From the NCBI RefSeq assembly GCF_014534655.1, contig NZ_JACVVD010000012.1:62001-126000 (forward strand): a DNA stretch of 64,000 nucleotides, written 5' to 3'. The number at the start of each line of letters is the position of its first letter. Position 1 is the first letter of the stretch. Of this stretch, positions 51,560 to 60,491 are shown in pieces. Under the pieces are notes generated by a model. It saw nothing but the letters and a program-made list of their open reading frames with translations. It had not been told where the DNA came from and searched no databases. The translations under genes were made by a program, and so were the position numbers. This DNA is from Paenibacillus sedimenti (GTDB taxonomy: Bacteria; Bacillota; Bacilli; Paenibacillales; NBRC-103111).

Positions 51560-52723
51560 ATGAAAACAACGATATTGGGGTTTCTTAAACCAGCAACAAC
51601 CAAAGTTGGCATTATTACAGCTGTGATGTTTCAATTGCTGTTTAGTATCATTTGGATGACGGGCTATGCGGGGGTAACCGACAACACGAAAAATTTGCGA
51701 ATTGCCATTGTGAATGAAGATCAAGGAATGGGCAACAAAATTGTGGACAATTTGAAAGGCAATTTGCCTTTTCATACAGAAGTCGTCAGTTCCAATGAAC
51801 AAGCGCAATCGATGCTGAACGAACGTAAAGTGCAGATGGTGCTGTACATATCGGCCAATTTTTCTAAGAAGCTTCAAACGCAGGGGCAGACGGCTCCGAT
51901 TACGTATACGATTAACGAATCCAATCCTTCCATGACCAAGTCCATCATGCAAGCAGTTGCCGGAAATGTGACTGCGACTGTCAACAAAGAAGCTGTGGCA
52001 GCAGGCACGTCGGCCGTTCTAATGCAAATGAATCCGAAACTTCCAGCAGAGCAGGCCGGACAGATTGCACAAGGTTTATCAAGCAAAGTTGTTTCTGATA
52101 TTCAAAGCACGAACAAAGTGAAGGATATGCCGAATCAAATGCTGCCGATGATGCTCGTTCTTGCTTCCATTGTTGGAACTATGATTATGGGAATGAACTT
52201 CAATGTAACTAGCAACATGCTTGGAGCGTCACTGTCAAAAAGTCAAAAACTGGTTGCACGATTGGCGATCACCGTCTTTGCAGCTGTAGTTGTTGGTTTA
52301 ATTGGCTCTTCGATGGTTGTCGCATTGGGAGGGCATGTAGAGAAAGGCTATTTGGCTCTTTGGGCCTTCCAATCCTTATTTTTACTTGCTTTTGCGCTGG
52401 TCGCTCAAATGTTTTTGACATTGTTTGGGAACGCGGGTATGCTATTTAACATCGCCATGTTGTCGTTGCAGCTGGTGTCTTCAGGAGCGATCGTTCCGCG
52501 TGAGCTTTTATCGGGTTTTTACCATACTCTAAGCGAAGCTTTTCCTGCCACTTACGCAGTAAATGGATTAATGAATATTTTATTTGGCGGACCTGCTGTA
52601 GGGAAAGAGGTAGGCTTCCTGTTTATGATTTCCGGTGTTGCATTAGTCATTGATGTCATCGTGGTTGTATTGAAAAAAACGAAGCGTGTACCGGCTGTAG
52701 AGCATCGCGCGCAGACAGCTTAG
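51560..52723 (+). CDS. YhgE/Pip-like or ABC-2-type export permease
   Basis: A 387-residue membrane protein with one N-terminal span (~residues 15-37), a large extracytoplasmic domain with ESNPSMTKSIMQAVAGNV, and about five C-terminal spans ending in a basic tail. This is the layout of the DUF3533/YhgE-Pip group, related to ABC-2 permeases without an ATPase. ATG 51560 has AGGAG nine bases upstream. The promoter carries twin TetR operators and a TetR gene follows, so it looks like a toxin- or drug-responsive exporter. Confidence 0.8.
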   Translation: MKTTILGFLKPATTKVGIITAVMFQLLFSIIWMTGYAGVTDNTKNLRIAIVNEDQGMGNKIVDNLKGNLPFHTEVVSSNEQAQSMLNERKVQMVLYISANFSKKLQTQGQTAPITYTINESNPSMTKSIMQAVAGNVTATVNKEAVAAGTSAVLMQMNPKLPAEQAGQIAQGLSSKVVSDIQSTNKVKDMPNQMLPMMLVLASIVGTMIMGMNFNVTSNMLGASLSKSQKLVARLAITVFAAVVVGLIGSSMVVALGGHVEKGYLALWAFQSLFLLAFALVAQMFLTLFGNAGMLFNIAMLSLQLVSSGAIVPRELLSGFYHTLSEAFPATYAVNGLMNILFGGPAVGKEVGFLFMISGVALVIDVIVVVLKKTKRVPAVEHRAQTA

Positions 52724-52744
52724 CAAGAACCGAGGAGGATGCAA

Positions 52745-53341
52745 ATGGCTGGCCAAGATATGGATATGAGAATGCGCATTCTTCTGGCAGCGAAAAAGCT
52801 GTTTGCCAAGAACGGCTATGACGCTACAAGCGTACGACAAATATGTGAGGAGGCCGGGGCCAATGTGGCTCTGGTTTCCTATTATTTTGGTGGAAAAGAG
52901 AGCGTTTACCATGAAATCTTCAGGCAATTTTTCCCGAGCGGCAGGCTTCCTGAGTTTTTGTCTATTGAAGATCCGGTCGAAGGGATTCAAACGATTATTC
53001 GGGAGGTTATATTGATCCGTAATGCCGATCTTGACCTGATTACTATGATGCAAAGGGAGATTATTACGGTATCGACCCGCGTTGAAAAAATTCGGGAGTT
53101 TGTCTATCCGTTATGGCAAAAAGTCCGGGATTTTTTGGAGAAGGGCAGACAGCAAGGGCTCTTCCAGTTTGAATCGCTGGATAGCACGCTTATGTTTGTC
53201 TTAGGGTCGATGTTTTTTTATAAACAGAGAGATTTTTTTGAACTTTTGTTTACGGAGGAACGTCCGGATACACAAACCTTGATTAGACAAACAACCACAT
53301 ATATTATGAATGCGTTAGGTTATCGCGGAAAAGGAGAATGA
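52745..53341 (+). CDS. TetR/AcrR-family repressor
   Basis: A 198-residue repressor. Residues ~5-60 form the TetR helix-turn-helix: ILLAAKKLFAKNGYDATSVRQICEEAGANVALVSYYFGGKESVYHEIF. The ligand domain is helical and unassigned. AGGAGG at 52733-52738 sets the start at ATG 52745. An ATG at 52739 directly follows the site. The gene lies 21 bases after the exporter gene and very likely controls it by binding the tandem operators at 51510-51543. The PfkB gene begins five bases after its stop codon. Confidence 0.9.
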   Translation: MAGQDMDMRMRILLAAKKLFAKNGYDATSVRQICEEAGANVALVSYYFGGKESVYHEIFRQFFPSGRLPEFLSIEDPVEGIQTIIREVILIRNADLDLITMMQREIITVSTRVEKIREFVYPLWQKVRDFLEKGRQQGLFQFESLDSTLMFVLGSMFFYKQRDFFELLFTEERPDTQTLIRQTTTYIMNALGYRGKGE

Positions 53342-53345
53342 ATGA

Positions 53346-54308
53346 ATGGACAAACGTTACATTGTGTGTTTAGGTGAGTTGTTGATTGATTTTGTGCCGG
53401 ACGTGAACGGACAGGCGTTAGCCGACGTCACGAACTTCCAGCGGGCGGCTGGCGGAGCGCCGGCCAATGTAGCAGCGGCGATCGCCAAGCTGGGCGGCGA
53501 CGCGCGGTTTATAGGCAAAATCGGCCGTGACCCATTCGGCGATTACTTGAAGCGCACGCTAGAGGAGGTCGGCGTGCAAGCGGCTGTGATTCAGACCGAC
53601 GAGGCGAAGACCGGTCTGGCTTTTGTGTCGCTGCGCGCGGATGGGGAGCGCGACTTCTTGTTTTTCCGCGACCCGGCGGCGGACATGCTGCTGCGTGCAG
53701 ACGAAGTCGAGGCGCAGTGGCTGGCGGACGCCGCCGTCTATCACTTCGGCTCGGTGTCGCTGATCGCCGAGCCTTGCCGCACCGCAACGCTGGACGCCGC
53801 GCGTCGCGCAAGGGAACTTGGCGCACTGGTGTCGTACGACCCCAATGTGCGCCTGGCTCTTTGGCCGAGCGCTGAGGCCGCTCGGGCTGAGATCTTGGCC
53901 CAGCTGCCGCTGGCCGATGTGGTCAAAGTGAGCGAGGAGGAAATCGAATTCCTCCTCGGCGTGGACGCGACCACAGGGGCGCAGCAGCTGCTGCAGCGCG
54001 GCCCCAAAGTGATCGTCATCACTTTGGGGCCGCAAGGCTGCCGTGTCGTGACCGCACGGCAGGATATCGTGATCCCCGGCCAACCTGCGGCGGCTGTGGA
54101 TACGACCGGCGCCGGCGACAGCTTCGTCGGCGGCATGCTCTTCCAGCTGGTGGCGCTTGGCGCTACACCGGCTAACATCGTCGATGCGCTCGGCGAAGCC
54201 GGCGTTGCGGAGCGTGTATTCGCCTTCGCCAACCGCGTAGGCGCGATCACCACCACGCGCAGGGGGGCGATCCCTGCGCTCCCGACGCTAGCGGAGGTCC
54301 AAGACTAA
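53346..54308 (+). CDS. PfkB-family sugar kinase, fructokinase-like
   Basis: A 320-residue ribokinase-fold kinase. N-terminal VCLGELLIDFVPD and AAGGAPANVAAAIAKLGG carry signature 1. The catalytic DTTGAGDSFVGGMLFQL is signature 2 with the Asp base. The pattern is closest to fructokinases. GC is clearly above the surrounding DNA. It is only five bases after the TetR stop codon, so it is probably on the same transcript, though the functional link is unclear. No sugar transporter is adjacent. Confidence 0.9.
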   Translation: MDKRYIVCLGELLIDFVPDVNGQALADVTNFQRAAGGAPANVAAAIAKLGGDARFIGKIGRDPFGDYLKRTLEEVGVQAAVIQTDEAKTGLAFVSLRADGERDFLFFRDPAADMLLRADEVEAQWLADAAVYHFGSVSLIAEPCRTATLDAARRARELGALVSYDPNVRLALWPSAEAARAEILAQLPLADVVKVSEEEIEFLLGVDATTGAQQLLQRGPKVIVITLGPQGCRVVTARQDIVIPGQPAAAVDTTGAGDSFVGGMLFQLVALGATPANIVDALGEAGVAERVFAFANRVGAITTTRRGAIPALPTLAEVQD

Positions 54309-54910
54309 TGTGTGAAAGTTCAGATCCACACTTTTCCCATAACAGGTGAAACCTCAGACCCCCTGAAACTCGGCTTAACACGGTTTTTCCGTCTTAACCG
54401 GCTTAGATTGGGTACATCTGCAACTTTAAGACGGCTTTTCAGCGTTAACGTCATTTAGTGGTTTATAAGTCATAAATGGCTGGCTGCAGGTTCGATGCTC
54501 TTTCCTCTAAATTCTGAAATATCTGCAATTCTGAGTGCAGGGGATAGTGGCGTGAGAATAATTCTTTTGGATAACATGAGCGAAGCGCGGGAACATATTC
54601 TGTCACTTTTCCGTCTCTATTTACCCACTATCCCCATAGCTCAGAACTATGGTACAAGGAAAGCGATGTTTCTGAAATATCTGTAATTCTGAGTGCAGGG
54701 GATAATGGAGAGAGGTTTCAGAGTGTAAGATATAGGTTCAATATCAAAACCTCAGTTGTGTAACCTCGAAAAAACTTGTAAAAAACTGTTGTAAATTGGA
54801 ATATCATGTGCTATTTTAAACATATAGATAAGCACTTATATCAATGTTTCATTGATTTGCGAAGAACGCAAATTTCGGATGGTTGTCCGGGGTTTGCGTT
54901 CTTTTTGTTT
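54309..54910. other. Gene-free stretch with repeats
   Basis: About 600 bases without a credible gene. It contains three copies of a short hairpin element (54512-54708), and further left a TTAACACGG/CCGTCTTAA inverted pair at about 54374-54400. The right end at 54855-54905 holds a GAACGCAAA/TTTGCGTTC hairpin followed by TTTTTG, a likely terminator for whatever lies to its left. Confidence 0.5.
54512..54708. repeat. Three copies of a small hairpin element with compensated stems
   Basis: Direct copies of about 39 bases lie at 54512-54550 and 54670-54708 with two differences (shared landmark AATTCTGAGTGCAGGGGAT). A third, inverted copy covers about 54625-54652. Its stem differs at both sides (CATAG with CTATG in place of CTGCA with TGCAG) while the TTCTGAG loop and the GGGGATAGTGG tail are kept. 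That is compensatory change and speaks for a folded RNA or DNA element. Confidence 0.6.
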
Positions 54911-55036
54911 ACCACATCAGAATGTTTAAGTTCTTTACAGCGCTAAAGCGCGTAGAACGGCATTCTGATTGGCGAATAAACCTATCTCTAAACGCGGTCG
55001 CTCATCTTCGAAAGACTTCGATAGAGGTTTATCTCA
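54911..55036 (+). repeat. Two-hairpin palindromic repeat, copy B, left of the Tad locus
   Basis: First hairpin: ATCAGAATG (54916-54924) with CATTCTGAT (54961-54969) and an inner GTTCT-AGCGC / GCGC-AGAAC stem. Then TTGGCGAATAAACC, TAAACGCGGTCGCTCATC, TTCGAAAGACTTCGAT and AGGTTTATCTCA, whose TAAACC and GGTTTA parts pair as a second stem. Same order as copies A and C. Confidence 0.65.
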
Positions 55037-55064
55037 TTTTGGTGGAAAAAAGGAGGTTGATGTA

Positions 55065-55769
55065 TTGAATCGCAGGAGAAGCCTGCTTATTAGTTTGGCT
55101 GCAGCGGTGTTGGCCGGGCTGCTGGTATATGGTGTTTACGTTTTGCAGGTGAATCAGGTGGAACTGCAGCAGACGGTACAGGTGGTTGTGCCAAAGGACT
55201 TTATTCGTGCCGGGACGATGATTGGCGGTGATATGGTGGAGCTTAGGGCTTTCCAAAAGGGCAGTTATACGGACAGCATGATAACCGATCTGAAAGATGT
55301 TATCGGTCAAGAGACATTAATTCCCCTTGGGACGCAGGAACCGATTCTTAATTGGAAGGTGAACAAGTATCATCTTTTACCGAATGAGAACCAAGCTACC
55401 TTTCAAATTCCAAAAGAGTATGTCTTGTCCGTTTCTAATGGCATTCGTGCAGGCGACAGGGTCCATGTGTATGTATCTGCGGCCGATGGCAGCTCACGCA
55501 AACTTTTTGATAAGGAAATGACAGTGGCTTCTGTGAAGTCATCTGCCAATGTGGAGATCGATAACCCCAAAAACTCCAATCTACTCTCCAAAGTGGACGG
55601 GGACACGGAAAAAATGTACGCTTCCAGGCTGGAAGCCAACGGAGCTATCGACCAGATTAATTTGAATTTGAGTGAGGACGAGTGGCTGGAGATCGACCGG
55701 CTTTGCAGCACGAAAAAAGCGAAGCTTGTGATCGCGTTCAGCTCTTCGTCCATACTAGTACCTCAATGA
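55065..55769 (+). CDS. cpaB: CpaB/RcpC-like Flp pilus assembly protein with SAF domain
   Basis: A 234-residue membrane-anchored protein with one span at about residues 7-27 (LLISLAAAVLAGLLVYGVYVL) and a SAF domain starting VVVPKDFIRAGTMIGGDMVEL. A linker region follows with AGDRVHVYVSAADGSS, as in RcpC/CpaB proteins that help assemble the outer part of the Tad system. The TTG at 55065 is eight bases after AAGGAGG (55050-55056). An upstream in-frame ATG at 54969 lies inside the repeat and is rejected. First gene of the Tad cluster. Confidence 0.82.
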   Translation: MNRRRSLLISLAAAVLAGLLVYGVYVLQVNQVELQQTVQVVVPKDFIRAGTMIGGDMVELRAFQKGSYTDSMITDLKDVIGQETLIPLGTQEPILNWKVNKYHLLPNENQATFQIPKEYVLSVSNGIRAGDRVHVYVSAADGSSRKLFDKEMTVASVKSSANVEIDNPKNSNLLSKVDGDTEKMYASRLEANGAIDQINLNLSEDEWLEIDRLCSTKKAKLVIAFSSSSILVPQ

Positions 55770-55785
55770 AGGGAGGAATGAAACC

Positions 55786-57021
55786 ATGAACATCGGGTTA
55801 CTATCAACGGATGAAAGATTGATTGATGAGCTTACGAATGTCGTGTATAAGCAAACCCTAACATGGGTTGTATGCTCGGAGATTGAAGAATTTGGCCGAG
55901 AGGTAAGCAAAGTTCCATTTTCCCATATTATCGTGTCGGATCGGCAGATGGATTTTGGAGTATTAGAGGAATGGCTTGATAACTTACAAAAGCAGCATCC
56001 GGAGATGAAGATGATCATCTTGCTCTCCAATTATCATGTTGCAACGGTCAATGAGAAGTATGAAAAGATGTGCAGGTTGAAAAAGTTGGACTACATCCAA
56101 CCGGGGCGAAGTACGGCTGTCATTGCGGATGAAATCCGTGCTTGGGTCGATGGTTTGTCGGGAGAGCACCTGTATCATCAATCGACAGGCAAGCTGATTA
56201 CTTACATCGGGTCAACGCCGAATATCGGTACGACATTAACTTCCTTTGGAACTGCCGTTTCCTTAGCCAGGGAAACCTCAGCGAAAATCGGGTATATGTG
56301 CCTCAATTTAAAAAGCTCCAAGCTTCATCGCTATCTTGGCCGGGATGATAACGTCTTTACGCTGGATAGCTTGAGAGCCGAACTGAAATCGCAGAGCCTT
56401 ACGACGGAAAGGCTTCAGCAAGTATGTGACAAGCTGAGAGAGGTGCCCGGGCTGCATGTTTTGTATGGGAATATGCTTAGGGAGCAGGCGGAATTTTTCA
56501 CGCCTTCTGAAGTTGTTCATCTGTTGCGTGTAGCGAGAGCCGCTTTTGATTTGTGCATAATTGAAGTTAATGCTTATTGGGACAATGCAGCGACGGTATG
56601 CGGTCTTTTGGAAGCTGATACCAGAATTGTTATAACCACACCTGACATTGCTCAATTTCAAGAGGACTTCACGAAGTGGATCCGGCAAGTCGGCTCTGTA
56701 TTCGGGCTTCAGTCTGATGCTTTTGAATTAATAGCTGTTCAAACCGATCGAATGTCCAAACATGACGAGTTCACGATCAAAGATATTCGTAAGGAAACAC
56801 AACTGCATCTGATCGGTCAAATTTCCAAACATGCCGATGCGCTTTCTCGCTGCAATCAAGGCAAACTGCTCGATTTGTTCTTGCCCGGTCATGCCATGCA
56901 GGAGGAGCTCATTGCGGTATCGCGGAAATTAATCGATTACTATCAACTGCCTAGGAGAGTGAGTTTGCGCCAAACAACATGGCTCCGAAGAATGATCGCG
57001 GGTCGGCGGGCTGCAACTTAA
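55786..57021 (+). CDS. TadZ/CpaE-like protein with a degenerate P-loop
   Basis: A 411-residue protein. The N-terminal ~125 residues look like an atypical receiver domain (FSHIIVSDRQMDFGVLEEWL) and the C-terminal part is a MinD/ParA-like ATPase fold. The deviant Walker A is degraded to IGSTPNIGTTLTSFGTAVSLA, where no lysine stands before the Thr pair, so ATP hydrolysis is doubtful. TadZ proteins position the Tad machine at the pole. Such degeneration occurs in some TadZ/CpaE members. It follows CpaB by 16 bases. Confidence 0.8.
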   Translation: MNIGLLSTDERLIDELTNVVYKQTLTWVVCSEIEEFGREVSKVPFSHIIVSDRQMDFGVLEEWLDNLQKQHPEMKMIILLSNYHVATVNEKYEKMCRLKKLDYIQPGRSTAVIADEIRAWVDGLSGEHLYHQSTGKLITYIGSTPNIGTTLTSFGTAVSLARETSAKIGYMCLNLKSSKLHRYLGRDDNVFTLDSLRAELKSQSLTTERLQQVCDKLREVPGLHVLYGNMLREQAEFFTPSEVVHLLRVARAAFDLCIIEVNAYWDNAATVCGLLEADTRIVITTPDIAQFQEDFTKWIRQVGSVFGLQSDAFELIAVQTDRMSKHDEFTIKDIRKETQLHLIGQISKHADALSRCNQGKLLDLFLPGHAMQEELIAVSRKLIDYYQLPRRVSLRQTTWLRRMIAGRRAAT

Positions 57022-57043
57022 AAAGAATGGAGGGTGAAAGGGA

Positions 57044-58477
57044 GTGAATGAGGAACGGTTTTCGATTATTACGTACATGCACGAGCGCAAGGTTGATGAT
57101 GCGGTAGAGGCTGTTAGTATGAGACCCCATGTCCCGGAAAGCAGGGATCGAGCTGAAGGGCAAACACAAGGAGACACTGTCTTTAACCAGTGGGTACAAG
57201 ATATCCGCAGCGAGCTTGTGACGGTAAAAGGCAGAAATGAAGAAGAGAAGCAGCACTATAATGAAACTCTAAACCGAGCTATTCTAGGCTATGAAGAAGA
57301 TCGGGGCAAGCTTCTAGCCATTATTCATGATCTTGTGGCGAAACGAAGGCTGACCGATGTGCCGCCACGTGCGAGTAGTTATGCGACTTTGCCGGAAGCC
57401 ATTTTTGCTGAAATAATTGGACTTAACGTGTTGGAGCTTGTATTGAAGCAGAAAGAAGGGCTTGAGGAGATTCAAGTCGTAGGGAAGCGAATTTTTGAGG
57501 TTCGCGGTGGAATACCTGTGCCTTCCCCCTATATGCTGCCTTCTCTAAGGGATTTAGAGCGGATTCAGCAAAATCTGGTACTTTTTAATAACGATACCTT
57601 AAATCCAAGAAAGCGTTGGGCGGAAGTCGTTTTGCGTGACGGTTCGCGTGTTACCATGACCGGATTTGGTTTTACGGCTGAGCCGACATTGACGATTCGT
57701 TTTTATACGGTAAAACGATTTGATCTGACTTCTCTTACAGGATCTGAACTGGCAACGATGGATACAAAGATGAAAGAGCTGCTCCTAAGTATCGTTCGTT
57801 CCTATTTCAATGTGGTTGTTATTGGTCCAACGAACTCAGGTAAAACGAATTTAATTAAGGCCATTATTGCTGAAATGGATGATAACGAGAGAATCATTAC
57901 GATCGAATCGCGATTCGAGTTGAATTTGAAGCGGGATTTCCCCCATAAGAATATCGTCGAATATGAAATTGATGAGCAAGATCCGAGGCATTCCGGCTTG
58001 CAAGCTTTCAAATTAGCGCTGCGGCAATCCCCAAAACGTATATGTCATGCCGAAATTCGAGATGAAGATGCCAATTTGTATGTGCGAGCATGCACACGCG
58101 GTCATGAGGGCAGTATTACGTCAGTTCATGTTAATGAGCTGGAAGATGTGCCCGATGCGATAACGGACATGTGTATGCTCGATGGACGGGGGATGAATCC
58201 AGCGCGATTAACGAAGCGAATTACCGAATATGTTACACAGTTCGGGATTGAGATGGCTATTGTTCGTGGAAAAAGAAAAATTGTGCGAATTGGCGAATAC
58301 AGCTACGAAAATGGGGAGGTTCGTGTAAGCGCTCTCGCACTTTATGACAATTTCACAGATCGATGGACATTTCCCGGGAAATTGTCGCATCGTGCATCGC
58401 AAAAAATTAATAAATATGACCAAGCAGGGTTTGCTGTGCTGATGAAGCTCGGTTTTACAGAGAAAGAAGGCAAATAA
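57044..58477 (+). CDS. cpaF: CpaF/TadA-like secretion ATPase
   Basis: Motor ATPase of the Tad pilus or secretion system, 477 residues. The C-terminal RecA-like domain has Walker A VIGPTNSGKTNLIKAI near residue 262, the Asp box, the Walker B-like CHAEIRDEDANLY and the His box in GHEGSITSVHVN. The N-terminal ~170 residues hold the usual helical and ring-forming domain. GTG start at 57044. GGAGG lies about 12 bases upstream, so spacing is loose and coupling is likely. It would power TadB/TadC. Confidence 0.93.
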   Translation: MNEERFSIITYMHERKVDDAVEAVSMRPHVPESRDRAEGQTQGDTVFNQWVQDIRSELVTVKGRNEEEKQHYNETLNRAILGYEEDRGKLLAIIHDLVAKRRLTDVPPRASSYATLPEAIFAEIIGLNVLELVLKQKEGLEEIQVVGKRIFEVRGGIPVPSPYMLPSLRDLERIQQNLVLFNNDTLNPRKRWAEVVLRDGSRVTMTGFGFTAEPTLTIRFYTVKRFDLTSLTGSELATMDTKMKELLLSIVRSYFNVVVIGPTNSGKTNLIKAIIAEMDDNERIITIESRFELNLKRDFPHKNIVEYEIDEQDPRHSGLQAFKLALRQSPKRICHAEIRDEDANLYVRACTRGHEGSITSVHVNELEDVPDAITDMCMLDGRGMNPARLTKRITEYVTQFGIEMAIVRGKRKIVRIGEYSYENGEVRVSALALYDNFTDRWTFPGKLSHRASQKINKYDQAGFAVLMKLGFTEKEGK

Positions 58478-58478
58478 C

Positions 58479-59414
58479 ATGTTGGTTTTCGCCAAATATT
58501 TGTTTCTTTTGCTGCTGTTTGTGCTATGCTACGTGTTTCTCCAAACGATGCTGCAAGCGCTAATCCGACAGCGTAAGGCCAGATACAGGCTTTATTATGT
58601 CAAACAATCTACGGCCCTACGCAGATTCAGCGAATATTTGGGGAAAAGGAGTCACTTTTATAAGCATGTTAAAGAGATGATGGAATCGGTCGAATCCAAA
58701 TTAAATATGAATACGATGATGATGCTGGCTGTCATCTTATTTTTGGCAGGCTTACTCGGTGGGGCATTATTTTTTCAAACAGTAAAAGGTGCTGTCGTTG
58801 TCACGGCCATATGCGTTTCGCTTCCATATATGGTGCTGCGCATGAAGCTGTTGAGTGTTCGTCTACAGACTCGATTAGAGTTCTTGCCTGCTGTCGAAGT
58901 ATTTTATCAGTACTATATGATTGACCCGAGCAAAAATATTAAACTAGCTCTCAAGTTTTGCTTGGAAGAAGATCGAATTTTATACCCGATTAAGCCGGTA
59001 TTCGAGCAATTGTATCGAAATTTAATGACGCAAAGGGAGACGGAGGAGAGCTTGAGGATATTTTCACTCGCCTTGGGACATACATGGGCGGATTATTTTG
59101 TCGGTATTGTTCGTGTCGCTTTAACGGAGGGCAGTTATGTTGGAGAAAGCTTAAAGGAGTTAATTGTCGATATGCGGAAAGCGCAGCGATCCGATCAATT
59201 AGAAAGAAACCGGCTCCTGGAGATACGGATTGCTAATTTCACTCCTATTTTTTTCTTGGCTCTGTTTTTATTTATAAATTTTAAGGTAAACACGGATAAT
59301 GCGTATTTGTATTATGTCGTAGACCCGGATGGACGGAATATGCTTCTGGATGCGATATTGCTTATTTTTGTTTCATTTTTAATGGGTATCTACTTATCAC
59401 TTAGAAGAATGTGA
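58479..59414 (+). CDS. TadB-like inner-membrane platform protein
   Basis: A 311-residue GspF/TadB-type platform protein. A membrane segment at about residues 1-27 (YLFLLLLFVLCYVFLQTMLQ), two more spans in the middle (about residues 85-120), a cytosolic helical T2SSF domain containing LALKFCLEEDRILYPIKPVF, and two C-terminal spans. Its start overlaps the end of cpaF by sharing the TAACATG junction, a sign of coupling. It forms the platform with TadC. Confidence 0.85.
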   Translation: MLVFAKYLFLLLLFVLCYVFLQTMLQALIRQRKARYRLYYVKQSTALRRFSEYLGKRSHFYKHVKEMMESVESKLNMNTMMMLAVILFLAGLLGGALFFQTVKGAVVVTAICVSLPYMVLRMKLLSVRLQTRLEFLPAVEVFYQYYMIDPSKNIKLALKFCLEEDRILYPIKPVFEQLYRNLMTQRETEESLRIFSLALGHTWADYFVGIVRVALTEGSYVGESLKELIVDMRKAQRSDQLERNRLLEIRIANFTPIFFLALFLFINFKVNTDNAYLYYVVDPDGRNMLLDAILLIFVSFLMGIYLSLRRM

Positions 59415-59426
59415 GGCTGTTCGCTA

Positions 59427-60326
59427 TTGGTTATGGAAAGTACGCAGCTGCTTGTGCTGCAAATAGGCTCAAATCTGCTTCTTTTTATTTTAATCATGAC
59501 GGCACTATACCACATGCTGAACCAAGTTCCTGTCAGATCGAAGAGATGGAGATCGCTGCATGTAAAACAAGTTCTTCGGCAAGCAAAACTTCCAGCGTGG
59601 TTATGCAAGCTGCTTGGTATGAGCAATAAAAGTGTGGAGGAGAAACGTCAGCTTCTAATCGGATGCGGGGTGTGGCTGGATGCGGCTTTATACGAAGGAA
59701 GCAGGCGGTTGTTGATTATTGTTGCGCTAGTCGCGATTATCGGAAGTTACTTGGCATTCCAACATCCATGGATGACGTTTCATGCGCACCCGATTTATGT
59801 CATGGTTGGCGCTGGATGTTTACTGCCGTTTTTGCTATTCGATAAAAAAGTGCTTTTTCAACTGAAGGGACAGCGATCGCATCGGATCGTCAAAGAAATT
59901 TACGTCATTAGTCATCATCTTTTATATTACAACGATTCCCATATGAATCTGCATGCAAAGCTTACACTCTGTGCATCTCAAACGAGATCTATTCGGTCGA
60001 TTTTTCAAGTGATGCTAAACGAATGGTACCAGGATTCGGAAGCTGCCATTTACCGATTTAAAATGAGACTTGGAACGGACGAAGCACACAGCTTCGGAGA
60101 GACCTTGAATGCATTAAGGCTGAATGAACACGGCAGCTATTACGAACTATTGAAACAAAGAATTCAAGATTATAAAGAGAAGATGGAGCTTGTTCGCGAC
60201 AGCCGTAAAGAGACCGTGTCTTATTTGCTCTTTGTACTCGCAGGGCTGCCGATTCTAAATACGTTTCGCGTATTTATGTACCCTTGGATTGCTGAGGGGC
60301 AACGATTATTTGACTCTATTAACTAA
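59427..60326 (+). CDS. TadC-like inner-membrane platform protein
   Basis: A 299-residue paralogue-type partner of TadB with hydrophobic segments near residues 8-28 and in the middle (LLIIVALVAIIGSYLAFQHP), a T2SSF-like helical domain with VKEIYVISHHLLYYNDSHMNLHAKL, and a C-terminal span ending in SIN. The TTG at 59427 has GAGG ten bases upstream. ATG 59433 is the alternative. It starts 12 bases after the TadB stop codon. Confidence 0.82.
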   Translation: MVMESTQLLVLQIGSNLLLFILIMTALYHMLNQVPVRSKRWRSLHVKQVLRQAKLPAWLCKLLGMSNKSVEEKRQLLIGCGVWLDAALYEGSRRLLIIVALVAIIGSYLAFQHPWMTFHAHPIYVMVGAGCLLPFLLFDKKVLFQLKGQRSHRIVKEIYVISHHLLYYNDSHMNLHAKLTLCASQTRSIRSIFQVMLNEWYQDSEAAIYRFKMRLGTDEAHSFGETLNALRLNEHGSYYELLKQRIQDYKEKMELVRDSRKETVSYLLFVLAGLPILNTFRVFMYPWIAEGQRLFDSIN

Positions 60327-60341
60327 GGGAAGAGGGCGTAT

Positions 60342-60491
60342 ATGAGAAATATTTTAATTACGGTGATGATGATGATTGTGGTGGCTGTTTTGTTTACATC
60401 GATTATTAATGATGGATCTGCGGGCATGAAGAAGAATATTGAAACGCATGGAACGAAGGCGAATGCAGATATTACGGCACTCAAACCGTGA
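60342..60491 (+). CDS. Tiny single-span membrane protein 1 of the Tad locus
   Basis: A 49-residue peptide: a hydrophobic segment at residues ~4-22 (ILITVMMMIVVAVLFTSII) after a two-residue N terminus, then a polar C-terminal tail. GAGGGCG lies about five bases before the ATG. It lacks the G-x4-E-Y cleavage motif of Flp pilins, so it is not an obvious prepilin. It shares M-R-x-I-L-x-T-V-M with the next peptide, which points to tandem duplication. Its stop overlaps the start of the next gene. Confidence 0.65.
   Translation: MRNILITVMMMIVVAVLFTSIINDGSAGMKKNIETHGTKANADITALKP

Noticed and set aside
51446-51952. Minus-strand 168-codon frame over the promoter and start of the export permease
   Set aside because: It crosses a consensus promoter and operators, has no ribosome binding site, and is antisense to a gene with good membrane segments.
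54309-54910. CRISPR array suggested by repeated units in the gap before the Tad locus
   Set aside because: Only three copies, in mixed orientation and with irregular spacing. No cas gene is in the window.
54969-55064. N-terminal extension of the CpaB-like protein from an upstream ATG
   Set aside because: These 32 codons are made of the palindromic repeat and lie upstream of the ribosome binding site used by TTG 55065.
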